Positions 25,472 through 35,508 of a stretch of DNA of 61,683 nucleotides are shown in pieces. The translations under genes were made by a program, and so were the position numbers. Within the stretch, counting starts at the first letter, position 1; each line of letters begins with the position of its first letter. Location: contig JADGEM010000023.1 of the NCBI GenBank assembly GCA_016744375.1, positions 1-61,683 of the forward strand, in the 5' to 3' direction. The DNA comes from Gammaproteobacteria bacterium (GTDB lineage: Bacteria > Pseudomonadota > Gammaproteobacteria > GRL18). The notes under the pieces were generated by a model. That model made no database searches, was not told the origin of the DNA, and was given only the letters and a program-made list of their open reading frames with translations.

Positions 25472-28306
25472 ATGAATAAGCAAGCAGGCGGCTCCAATTA
25501 TATTGTCGGCATCGATTTAGGCACCACGCACTGTGTTGTGACTTATTGTGATCTAAGACTGACGCAGTCAGAGCAGCAGCCAGTAATAGAGCTGTTTGAA
25601 ATTGAACAATTGATAGCACCGGGAGAAATTGCAGCCCGTCCTTATTTACCTTCTTTTCGTTATCACCCTACAGCTGGTGAAATCAGACCTGAAGATTCGG
25701 CAATGCCCTGGCAGCAGAAAAAGAATGCGCAGCCGCTTAGGGGTGATATAGAAGAGGCAATTGTTGGAGACTGGGCCAGGGAGCTGAACAGTAAAGTTGA
25801 TGGCAGGGGGGTTGTTAGTGCAAAAAGCTGGCTCTCTCACCCGTCGGTCGACAGGCAGGCAGCGATTTTGCCGTGGTCCGCGGCAGAAGGTGTTGCCAAA
25901 ATATCACCCGTTGCAGCAAGTGCCAGTTACCTTTCTCATATACGCTATGCATGGGAGCAACGTTTTCCTGACAGCCCTCTCGATAAGCAGGAAATAGTCA
26001 TTACCATTCCAGCTTCTTTTGATGAAGCAGCGCGATCGCTTACCCTGGAAGCGGCGAAATTAGCAGGTCTGACTGACTTGCTGTTACTGGAAGAGCCACA
26101 AGCGGTTGTCTATGACTGGTTTTATCGACACCAGCACGCAGCTGCAGAAAAGCTGGCTGATACCCGGTTAATATTGGTGTGTGATTTAGGTGGAGGTACT
26201 ACAGATCTTAGCCTGATTAGTGTTTCGGTTGATGGTGATGATATTGATTTGAAACGTGTGGCTGTTGGTGATCATTTGATGCTAGGTGGCGATAACGTTG
26301 ATTTAGCGATAGCCCACCAAGCAGAAAAACAGGTGACAAAGGGCGGAAAGAAATTAACAGCGTCAGCACTTTCTCAACTGATTCAGCAAAGCCGCAAGGC
26401 GAAAGAACTATTGTTATCGTCAAATGCGCCTGATGCAGCGACTATTACTGTATTAGGAAGCGGCTCTAAATTAATTGGCGGCACCCGTAAAACTCAGGTG
26501 CTCAAGCCTGATATTCACAACATGGTCATTGACGGTTTCTTTCCGTTAACAGCATTTGATGAGATACCGCAACAGAGGCGAGCCGGTGTTGTTGAGTTTG
26601 GTTTGAATTATGCATCCGATCCGGCCGTTAGCAAGCACATTGCCTCTTTTCTCAGGCGTCATCAAATTGCCTGTGGTGCAGCGTTGGGGAAAGATGTTGA
26701 TGCACAATCAAAAGCCCCTGTAATTCCTGATGCGATATTATTTAACGGTGGTGTTTTTAATAGCCCGTTGATTGTTGATAGAGTGCTCGAACTGTTTGCA
26801 CAGTGGTCACAGGAACCATTGTCGGTTCTTGATAATGATCGACCCGATCAGGCCGTTGCCTATGGCGCCTCAGCCTATGGATTAGCTCGGCGTGGCTGGC
26901 AGACAAAAATCGAAGGGGGCTCTGCCCGAAGTTATTTTTTAAGAGTTGAAGAGCAAAACAATTCCGGGAAAAAAGCTGTATGTATTTTGCCAAAAGGAAC
27001 TTCTGAGGGTGAAACTATTGCACTAAAAGATAAGCAGTTTTCCTTAACTCTAGGTCAGCCCGTTTCTTTTGATTTGGTATCGACAGTATCTGATAATTCC
27101 TATACTCCAGGCCAGTTGATTGATGTAGACAGTGAAAACTTTGTGACCTTGCCTCCTTTAGTGACTGTGTTTGATAAAGCTGGGAGCCATAAAAAAGAAA
27201 TTGTCGTGGAAGTCGTGGCGAATATGACAGCGGTGGGGACACTGCAAATGCAATGCGTGGCGAAGAAGGAGCATAAACAGTCGTGGGAACTGGAATTTCA
27301 ACTGAGATCACCTATTGTCAGCAATGACAGCGAAGAATCGACAGAACAGGAACTACCCAAAAATTTTGCGCAAGCGGTAGAGAAGATATCTGACGTATTT
27401 GGGCAAAGCAATAATAAAGCTGTTGATAAAAATGCAGTGAAAAATCTTCGTTTTCTGCTGGAAAAATTGTTGGGGAAAAAAGCGCAATGGGATACGCCAG
27501 TGTTACGGTCTTTAGCGAAGGCATTATCTCAAGGTGCCAAACGAAGACGACGGTCTAATCGGCATGAGAGGCTCTGGAACAATTTGACAGGCTATTGCCT
27601 TCGACCAGGGTTTGGTTATGCTTTAGACGAATGGCGTGTGAATGCGTTATGGGAAAATTATCAACAAGGTGTTCAGTATTCTAATGAGTCGCAATCCTGG
27701 TCTGAGTGGTGGACATTATGGCGTCGGGTTGCCGGGGGGTTAACAGAAGATGCCCAAAAGAAAATTTACAAGGATGTGGTTAAGTATATTAATCCGGTTA
27801 CTGCGAGAAATCAGAAAGTAGCAAAGGAGTTAAAAACGAGATCTTATGAAGATATTGTTCAGCTGGTTGCTGTGTTGGAGCATATACCTGTTGAGAGCAA
27901 GATAGAAGTGGGCGGGTGGTTGGTAAAACGACTGAAGAAAACAAAAGAACCTGATGCTTCGTGGTGGGCTCTGGGCAGAATTGGAAGCCGTGTACCTTTT
28001 CATGGGAGTGCCCATAAAGTGGTACCTAAGGATGTAGCAAGCAAATGGATTGATTGTTTATTAGATCAAGACTGGAATAAAAACAGGCATGCCGCATTGG
28101 CCGCAAGTATGATCGCGCGACAAAGTGGTGATCGAGAGCGTGATCTTGATGATTCAGTGAGGTTGTTGGTAATCGATAAGCTGATTAATTCAAAGTGTGT
28201 AGTGAGCTGGATAAACATGGTTGAACAGGTTGCAGTACTAGATGCAAAGGATCAGCAGCGAGTCTTTGGTGAGTCATTACCCGCAGGGCTTCGGATTATA
28301 GGTTAA
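25472..28306 (+). CDS. Hsp70-family protein with C-terminal DUF3731 domain
   Basis: A 944-residue protein. Residues 1-480 form the nucleotide-binding domain with GIDLGTTHCVVTY (about 13) and CDLGGGTTDLSLI (about 239). A beta-rich segment (about 500-600) follows, and the last 330 residues are helical and basic (NLRFLLEKLLGKKAQW, RRRRSNRHERLWNNL), matching the DUF3731 domain found only on such Hsp70s. It is far longer than DnaK. The two Hsp70 genes are clearly related in their N-terminal halves (shared ILFNGGV and AVGDH motifs), which suggests an old duplication and perhaps a hetero-oligomer. Confidence 0.88.
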   Translation: MNKQAGGSNYIVGIDLGTTHCVVTYCDLRLTQSEQQPVIELFEIEQLIAPGEIAARPYLPSFRYHPTAGEIRPEDSAMPWQQKKNAQPLRGDIEEAIVGDWARELNSKVDGRGVVSAKSWLSHPSVDRQAAILPWSAAEGVAKISPVAASASYLSHIRYAWEQRFPDSPLDKQEIVITIPASFDEAARSLTLEAAKLAGLTDLLLLEEPQAVVYDWFYRHQHAAAEKLADTRLILVCDLGGGTTDLSLISVSVDGDDIDLKRVAVGDHLMLGGDNVDLAIAHQAEKQVTKGGKKLTASALSQLIQQSRKAKELLLSSNAPDAATITVLGSGSKLIGGTRKTQVLKPDIHNMVIDGFFPLTAFDEIPQQRRAGVVEFGLNYASDPAVSKHIASFLRRHQIACGAALGKDVDAQSKAPVIPDAILFNGGVFNSPLIVDRVLELFAQWSQEPLSVLDNDRPDQAVAYGASAYGLARRGWQTKIEGGSARSYFLRVEEQNNSGKKAVCILPKGTSEGETIALKDKQFSLTLGQPVSFDLVSTVSDNSYTPGQLIDVDSENFVTLPPLVTVFDKAGSHKKEIVVEVVANMTAVGTLQMQCVAKKEHKQSWELEFQLRSPIVSNDSEESTEQELPKNFAQAVEKISDVFGQSNNKAVDKNAVKNLRFLLEKLLGKKAQWDTPVLRSLAKALSQGAKRRRRSNRHERLWNNLTGYCLRPGFGYALDEWRVNALWENYQQGVQYSNESQSWSEWWTLWRRVAGGLTEDAQKKIYKDVVKYINPVTARNQKVAKELKTRSYEDIVQLVAVLEHIPVESKIEVGGWLVKRLKKTKEPDASWWALGRIGSRVPFHGSAHKVVPKDVASKWIDCLLDQDWNKNRHAALAASMIARQSGDRERDLDDSVRLLVIDKLINSKCVVSWINMVEQVAVLDAKDQQRVFGESLPAGLRIIG

Positions 28307-28576
28307 ACTCGAAACCCTGTTTCAGTTTGTTCATGTCTACTTTCATCTAACATGAAATTGAGCACAGTCATATTTTGCTCTTGTATGTTAGCAAAATGAC
28401 AGCGGAAAATTTCATTTGGCTGATGGCTCCTGATTGTGTGATTGGTACTCCTTCAACCCGTCATTATCGTGTTGAAGAAGTACCAGGGCAGTGGTTTCTC
28501 TGTCTGGTATGTGTTGCTTTTGCTGTGTACAATAAGGTTAGAAAATTATTAATTTTAACGACAGGTTGTTTAGAGT

Positions 28577-29598
<1,022 letters not shown>

Positions 29599-29732
29599 GA
29601 TTTCAATAATTTTGACTTAGGTGTGCAGATGCATAACCTACTTTCTTAACTTTACATAAAGTGCTGTCCAGCTTGTTTGGGGCGGGGGATAGCATAGATA
29701 CTGACTTTCAGACTGTTATGGTCTATCGTTAG

Positions 29733-30023
<291 letters not shown>

Positions 30024-30052
30024 AGCTGATCGCTCAATCTTCTCTTAAAGAG

Positions 30053-30089
30053 AAAGCCCCTTAGCAAAGAATTGTTAAGGGGCTTTTTT
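30053..30089 (+). terminator. Rho-independent terminator after the ferredoxin gene
   Basis: AAAGCCCCTTA pairs with TAAGGGGCTTT, with further pairing of CAA/TTG inside, and is followed by a run of T residues. Confidence 0.92.
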
Positions 30090-30136
30090 GATGATTCATA
30101 CTCTGCCAGGATTCAACCGAGTGACTTGCTTAATAA

Positions 30137-30166
30137 AAACAGGTTTAACAGAAACAGGTTTAACAA
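30137..30166 (+). repeat. 15-bp tandem duplication before copA
   Basis: AAACAGGTTTAACAG at 30137-30151 is repeated at 30152-30166 with one difference at the last base. It sits 24 bases before the copA start, probably in the leader or promoter. Confidence 0.85.
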
Positions 30167-30190
30167 AGAGATATCAAACAGACTGACATT

Positions 30191-33100
30191 ATGAGCAATA
30201 ATATATCCAAACTTGATTACGAAGATGCCCCTTATCAAATATTAGTTGATGATATGACCTGTCAGCATTGTGTCAAGGCTGTGGAAAAAGCTGTTATGGC
30301 TGTAAACGGGGTTTTATCTGCAAAGGTGAACCTTGATGGTGCTGTTGTTGAAGTGGCAGGCGGTTTACCTCATGAAGTGATTGAGGCAATTAAAGAAGCG
30401 GGATATCCAGCAAAACCACAGCCGAAAACCCCAGAGACTTGCCCCATACCAGAGTCAAGCACTGAGCAGACTGCAGAGCAAACTCCTGAAATAAAATCCT
30501 TTTCTGAATCGAGCCGTGCTTATCAGATACAAATTGCAGACATGACCTGTTCTTCCTGTGTTGCTGCTGTTGAAAAAGCCCTTAAAACAGTGGCTGGAGT
30601 GACAAAAGCTCAGGTTAATTTAATTGAAAAAAAGGCTTTTATTACAGGAGGAGATCCTGAAGCAGTTATTGATGCCATTATCGATCAAGGCTATGAAGCC
30701 TCGCTAAATACAGACAACACCAGAGAAGACAAACTGCTCTTACTTTTTAATGTGAATGCTGATAGCAGCAGTAGTGATGAAAAAAAACTGAAAATGCTAC
30801 TCAATGAGCTGGGTTCCGAGCTGGAAATTAACTGGCCGAAGGCTTCCTTCATAACATCCATACATCCTGCTTCTATTCTAATTCAGTTAAATGATGCCGG
30901 TTATCAGGCAAGTTATGAAGAACAATTTGATGATCCGCATAAGAATCAGGCTGAAGAAGCTCGTAAAGAAATACGTCGCTCATGGCAAAGAGCCATTTTA
31001 GCCGGTTGTGTCGGTGTCTTGTTAATGGCAGGGGATATGAGTGGTATTTTTCCCAGACTGGAGCCGGGTGGCGGTCAGATTTTTTGGGCGTTTGTGGCTT
31101 TATTGTGTCTGTTTACCATGTGGTTTAGTGGGCGAAATTATTATCGGACTGCGATAAAGCAGGCAAAACATTTATCCTCTAATATGGATACATTGGTGGC
31201 ATTGGGTACTTCAGCCGCCTGGTTGTCATCAATGATTATTATTATCGATCCTGATTTTATTCCCGATGGCGGAAATCATTTATATCTTGATGCTTCGGTT
31301 TTTATCCTGTCATTTTTACAGTTCGGCCATGCGCTTGAAACACGTGCTAAACGAGTGACCAGTGAAGCGATTGGTGCATTAGTTCAACTGACGCCTAAAT
31401 CTGCAATATTGGTGTGGACGGAAAGTGAAGGCAAGGAAAGGGATGTCAGTCTGCCGGTTTCGTTATTACGCAAGGGCGATCAAATCCGAATAAAACCCGG
31501 GGAAACGGTTCCTATTGATGCAGAAGTGATCTCTGGCAGGAGCAATATTGATGAGTCCATGCTAACGGGAGAACCGATGTCAGTAGCCAAACAGCCTGGC
31601 GATGAAGTGATTGGCGGCACCAGTAATCGCAGCGGCAGTTTAATTGCTCGTGTTGTTCGTTTAGGTGAAGATACAACATTATCCAATATTATCCATATGG
31701 TACAGCAGGCACAATTGAGTAAGCCGCCCATAGCCAATTTAGTGGATAAAGTCTCGGCTGTTTTTGTGCCGGTTGTCATCGTAATTTCAATGATCAGTTT
31801 TTTTAGTTGGTACCTCTTTGGCCCTGAGCCTCAGCTGTCATTTGCTTTTACTGCCGGTATTGCAGTGCTGGTGATTGCCTGTCCCTGCGCTCTGGGTCTG
31901 GCAACACCTATTGCAATAATGGTAGGCACGGGCCGAGCAGCGCAATTGGGAATTTTGATCAAAAATAGTGATGCCCTGCAAAGCGCTGCACATCTTACTC
32001 ATCTGGTTATGGATAAAACGGGTACTCTCACCAAAGGCAAACCAGAGATTACTGCCAGCTATGCTATAGCTGATATGGAGGGTGAGCGTTTGCTGCAATT
32101 GGCACTCAGTCTGGAAGTGGGTTCTGAACATCCATTGGCTGAAGCGATTATTCATGACGCCCGGAAAAAGGACATTGAGGCACTTGAGTGTGTGGATTTC
32201 CATGCGATTATCGGCCATGGTATTTCAGGGCTTATAGAACAACAAAACTATTTCCTGGGGAATGCTAAACTCTTGGTTCAGCAGGGCATAGAAATTGATA
32301 ATAATTGGCAGAAAATTGCGTCCAGGGAAGCCAACATGGGCGGTACAGCTATCTGGCTGTCATCCAGTAATGCCTTATTGGGTTTGTTTATTTTAAAAGA
32401 TCCCATTAGAGAAGAAAGTGCTGCAACAATTCAACACCTGCATAATTTAGGTATAAAAGTGGTTATGTGTACGGGTGATCACCATGACACGGCAATAGCA
32501 GTTGGAGAGTCTCTGGGAATTGATGAAATTCATAGCGACCTGCTCCCTGAACAGAAGCTGGAAGTGATTTCTGCACTGCAGAAAAAAGCTTATCATGTTG
32601 GTATGGTCGGTGATGGTGTCAATGATGCCCCTGCTCTGGCAAAAGCAGATACTGGCTTTGCTATTGGTAGTGGTACCGATGTTGCCATCGAACATGCGGA
32701 TGTGACGCTGGTTGGTGATTCATTAAGCAGTGTCAGCACCGCTGTTGAGATTTCCAGTGCAACATTGCGTAATATCAAACAGAATCTTGTCGGTGCTTTT
32801 ATATATAATGTGGTTGGTATTCCATTGGCCGCCGGCTTATTCTATCCATTAACTGGATGGTTATTAAACCCCATGTTTGCCAGTTTTGCTATGGCTATGT
32901 CATCAGTGACAGTAGTAACTAATGCTAACCGCTTACGTTTTTTTAAAGCGGCAGCTCAACCATACAAGCGCTCAACAGCAAAGAGAAATTTAAGTAATAT
33001 TATAATGATGGAGACAAATATGAGTAATACAACCCATTTAAAAGTAACAGGCATGACCTGCAATCATTGTGTTATGCACACAAAAAAAGCACTTGAAAGT

Positions 33101-33226
33101 GTTGCTGGAGTTGACAGTGTTGAGGTTAATTTAGAGGCAAGTAGTGCCATAGTGACCGGTACTGTAGATAGTGCCCACTTAATTTCTGCAGTTAAGGAAG
33201 CAGGATATGAAGCAGAAGTTTCTTAG
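30191..33226 (+). CDS. copA: Copper-exporting P1B-ATPase CopA with C-terminal CopZ-like domain
   Basis: A 1011-residue protein. Two N-terminal HMA domains have MTCQHC (about 23) and MTCSSC (about 118); a third HMA-like segment (about 180-245) has lost its CXXC. The core shows CPCALGLATP (about 565), DKTGTLTKG (about 608) and GDGVNDAPALAKAD. It exports Cu(I) from the cytoplasm. After the last membrane helix and a short basic linker there is a further HMA with MTCNHC (about 955). That last part, from an internal ATG at 33020 preceded by GGAG, is 68 residues long, the size of the chaperone CopZ. It looks like a copA-copZ fusion, possibly still making free CopZ. Confidence 0.93.
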   Translation: MSNNISKLDYEDAPYQILVDDMTCQHCVKAVEKAVMAVNGVLSAKVNLDGAVVEVAGGLPHEVIEAIKEAGYPAKPQPKTPETCPIPESSTEQTAEQTPEIKSFSESSRAYQIQIADMTCSSCVAAVEKALKTVAGVTKAQVNLIEKKAFITGGDPEAVIDAIIDQGYEASLNTDNTREDKLLLLFNVNADSSSSDEKKLKMLLNELGSELEINWPKASFITSIHPASILIQLNDAGYQASYEEQFDDPHKNQAEEARKEIRRSWQRAILAGCVGVLLMAGDMSGIFPRLEPGGGQIFWAFVALLCLFTMWFSGRNYYRTAIKQAKHLSSNMDTLVALGTSAAWLSSMIIIIDPDFIPDGGNHLYLDASVFILSFLQFGHALETRAKRVTSEAIGALVQLTPKSAILVWTESEGKERDVSLPVSLLRKGDQIRIKPGETVPIDAEVISGRSNIDESMLTGEPMSVAKQPGDEVIGGTSNRSGSLIARVVRLGEDTTLSNIIHMVQQAQLSKPPIANLVDKVSAVFVPVVIVISMISFFSWYLFGPEPQLSFAFTAGIAVLVIACPCALGLATPIAIMVGTGRAAQLGILIKNSDALQSAAHLTHLVMDKTGTLTKGKPEITASYAIADMEGERLLQLALSLEVGSEHPLAEAIIHDARKKDIEALECVDFHAIIGHGISGLIEQQNYFLGNAKLLVQQGIEIDNNWQKIASREANMGGTAIWLSSSNALLGLFILKDPIREESAATIQHLHNLGIKVVMCTGDHHDTAIAVGESLGIDEIHSDLLPEQKLEVISALQKKAYHVGMVGDGVNDAPALAKADTGFAIGSGTDVAIEHADVTLVGDSLSSVSTAVEISSATLRNIKQNLVGAFIYNVVGIPLAAGLFYPLTGWLLNPMFASFAMAMSSVTVVTNANRLRFFKAAAQPYKRSTAKRNLSNIIMMETNMSNTTHLKVTGMTCNHCVMHTKKALESVAGVDSVEVNLEASSAIVTGTVDSAHLISAVKEAGYEAEVS

Positions 33227-33236
33227 AACTCATTCA

Positions 33237-33274
33237 TTGTCATTAGGGGTGTAGCCAGCAGTCTCTAATGACAA
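33237..33274. terminator. Hairpin between the converging copA and rhodanese genes
   Basis: TTGTCATTAG (33237-33246) and CTAATGACAA (33265-33274) are perfect 10-bp arms around an 18-base loop. There is no T-run, so termination is inferred from convergence. Confidence 0.5.
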
Positions 33275-33308
33275 CTTGCGAATAAAGTGTGGGCCACATC
33301 AGTCAGTG

Positions 33309-34157
33309 TTATAAGCCAACAGACTTAATTGCGTATTTTGAATAACCAAACTCACCACCGTCCATAAAGTGCCATTTTTTTATGCCAGTGATTTTTAATA
33401 ATTCATATAGACCATTTACCTGTCTGCCGGAAGCATCATAAACCAGGAGTGTTTTTTTATCCTGTTTTACTTTGTTTAAGAACTTGATGATCTTATCTCG
33501 TTGAGTTAAAGAAATATTTTTTTCTTTTTGAAACATAAACAGCTTCAGAATAATTTTTTCACTTTTCTCTCTGATATCAAGCAGAGCATAATCATCACGG
33601 TCATGATCAGTTAAATAGTTTTCAAAATCAAAAGGACTTAAGGTGTGTTTTTTGATTTTTTCGAGGGAAATTAATGGGTTGGATTGAGACACATCTTTGC
33701 CATTTTTTAGTACGAGATCATTATGTGCATAAGCAATGGCATTGATTCCGGAATCATAAGTAAACACCTGCTTGTTAATATTTTTTTTAAGAAACAAATC
33801 AATCATTTTTGTAGAGGCTACATAACTTTTTGAGCAGGAAATACCATTGCAGTAAACGGCCAGAGGTTTATTGTTTTGGGCAACAAAAGCCAGAACTTCC
33901 TGTTCAAAGGTCTTACTTTTGACAAAAATATTGCTTGCTGATTTAACATGAAGAGCCTGAAAGGAGGTGTCATCACGGACATCAATGACATCAAAGCGGT
34001 TTTCTTTAATGCCCAGAGCAAACTCCTGTGTATCAATATAATTGAGTTTTGGATAAAATTTTCGTTTAGGGAAGGTTTCACTGTCAGATGCAGAAACAGC
34101 CGTGCTTGAAAAAGCAAGAAAAACAAAGCATAAAATAAGCTTAATTGTATTAAACAT
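33309..34157 (-). CDS. Exported tandem-rhodanese protein
   Basis: A 282-residue protein with a signal peptide (cleavage near VSASDS) and AAAGGAG before the ATG. The first rhodanese domain (about 40-150) has DVIDVRDDTSFQALHV and an active-site-like loop CNGISCSKS. The second (about 165-282) has LLDIREKSEK but carries VYDASGRQV where the catalytic Cys should be, so it is inactive. Most tandem rhodaneses have the reverse layout, with an inactive first domain. A periplasmic sulfur-transfer or sulfur-carrier role is possible. It converges with copA. Confidence 0.82.
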   Translation of the reverse strand: MFNTIKLILCFVFLAFSSTAVSASDSETFPKRKFYPKLNYIDTQEFALGIKENRFDVIDVRDDTSFQALHVKSASNIFVKSKTFEQEVLAFVAQNNKPLAVYCNGISCSKSYVASTKMIDLFLKKNINKQVFTYDSGINAIAYAHNDLVLKNGKDVSQSNPLISLEKIKKHTLSPFDFENYLTDHDRDDYALLDIREKSEKIILKLFMFQKEKNISLTQRDKIIKFLNKVKQDKKTLLVYDASGRQVNGLYELLKITGIKKWHFMDGGEFGYSKYAIKSVGL

Positions 34158-34492
34158 TAGATGACTCCTTTAAAATTATAAAAAAATAATCATAAAGAAG
34201 AACAAAAAATATCAGGTAACCCCACTTTCATAGCAGCAAATATATAATTTCCAGCCTTAGAATGGTAGCTTTGCGAATCTGCTCTTTCGAAACAGGCAGC
34301 CTTTTTCTGTCATTTTGTATGATTAATAGTCAACTCCACGCTACCATGTTTTATTTTGATAATCCATGACATTTTGTGCAAAGTTTATGACAATTTGTGC
34401 ATAATTAATGAGGTTTTGGTTGGTAGTGATAATGTCACTGAAAGAGAATTTAAAATCACTTAATCTATTCTCAAGTCTTTAGGAGTACTAAT
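34158..34492. other. Divergent intergenic region between rhodanese and SLAC1-type transporter
   Basis: No gene seen. It contains the direct repeats at 34366-34401 and a palindrome AGTGA-TAATG-TCACT at 34425-34439. Confidence 0.5.
34366..34401 (+). promoter_or_regulatory. Direct repeats ATGACAWTTTGTGCA two helical turns apart
   Basis: ATGACATTTTGTGCA at 34366-34380 and ATGACAATTTGTGCA at 34387-34401 differ at one base and start 21 bp apart, which places them on the same DNA face. They lie 92-127 bases upstream of the transporter start and look like binding sites for an activator. Confidence 0.6.
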
Positions 34493-35452
34493 ATGCAAAA
34501 TATTCAATCAAGATTAAGCTTTTTTCCAGTGTCTTTTTTCTCCTCTGTTATGGGGATGGCTGGTTTCAGCATTGCCATAGCCAAGGCTGAGTCAATTTAT
34601 ACGCTTGAACCAAAAGTATCACTGGCGTTATCAATTATGACTTTGGTTCTTTTTATTTCTTTATCCGGTATTTATATACGTAAATTAATAAAAGAAAAGC
34701 AGGCTGTGATAAATGAATTATATCATCCTGTAAAGATCAGTTTTTTCCCGACGATATCAATTAGTTTAATGCTACTATCCATTTGTATGATTCATAATAA
34801 TGTACAATTTGCTGAAATGTTGTGGTTGGTTGGCACCGGTTTACATCTTGGTTTTACACTCTTTGTGATGAACGCATGGATTAACCATGATTATTTTGAA
34901 ATCAAACACATGAATCCAGCCTGGTTTATCCCCATTGTTGGTAACATTCTGGTGCCTATTGCAGGAATACAACTGGGTTATAGTGATATATCATGGTTCT
35001 TTTTTAGTGTTGGTCTGGTTTTTTGGCCGGTATTATTAACGATTATTTTTTATCGGGTTATTTTTCATCCGGCATTGCCAGAAAAACTAATCCCGACTTT
35101 CTTTATTTTAATCGCACCGCCTGCAGTGGGGTTTATTTCTTACCTTCAGCTTAATGGTGAACTTGATAATTTTGCCCGTATTCTTTATTACACGGCATTG
35201 TTTTTTACACTACTGGTTTTTACTCAAGTTCGTCAGTTTTTAAAGCTGAAATTCTTTTTGTCCTGGTGGGCCTATTCCTTTCCTATGGCAGCGATTACTA
35301 TCGCAAGCCTGGTCATGTATCAGAAAACCCAGAATATTGTATTTTCAGGCATTGGGATTGTTTTACTGACCATTCTAACGCTATTTATTAGTCTGTTAAT
35401 TATTAAAACATCTAAGGCTGTTATGGATAAACAAATTTGTATTGAAGATTGA
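34493..35452 (+). CDS. SLAC1/TehA-type (TDT family) anion channel or transporter
   Basis: A 319-residue membrane protein with about ten helices. The family start FPVSFFSSVMGMAGFSIA and the segment NPAWFIPIVGNILVPIAG are characteristic of the TDT/SLAC1 group, which includes malate permeases, sulfite pumps (Ssu1), TehA and plant anion channels. The transported ion cannot be read from sequence. AGGAG lies 9 bases before the ATG. It is divergent from the rhodanese gene; if both deal with sulfur species, sulfite export would fit, but that is speculation. Confidence 0.85.
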   Translation: MQNIQSRLSFFPVSFFSSVMGMAGFSIAIAKAESIYTLEPKVSLALSIMTLVLFISLSGIYIRKLIKEKQAVINELYHPVKISFFPTISISLMLLSICMIHNNVQFAEMLWLVGTGLHLGFTLFVMNAWINHDYFEIKHMNPAWFIPIVGNILVPIAGIQLGYSDISWFFFSVGLVFWPVLLTIIFYRVIFHPALPEKLIPTFFILIAPPAVGFISYLQLNGELDNFARILYYTALFFTLLVFTQVRQFLKLKFFLSWWAYSFPMAAITIASLVMYQKTQNIVFSGIGIVLLTILTLFISLLIIKTSKAVMDKQICIED

Positions 35453-35508
35453 CAAAATGAATATGTATTCTTTATTTCTAACAGGCGTCTGTGTGCCTTG
35501 ATGAATGA

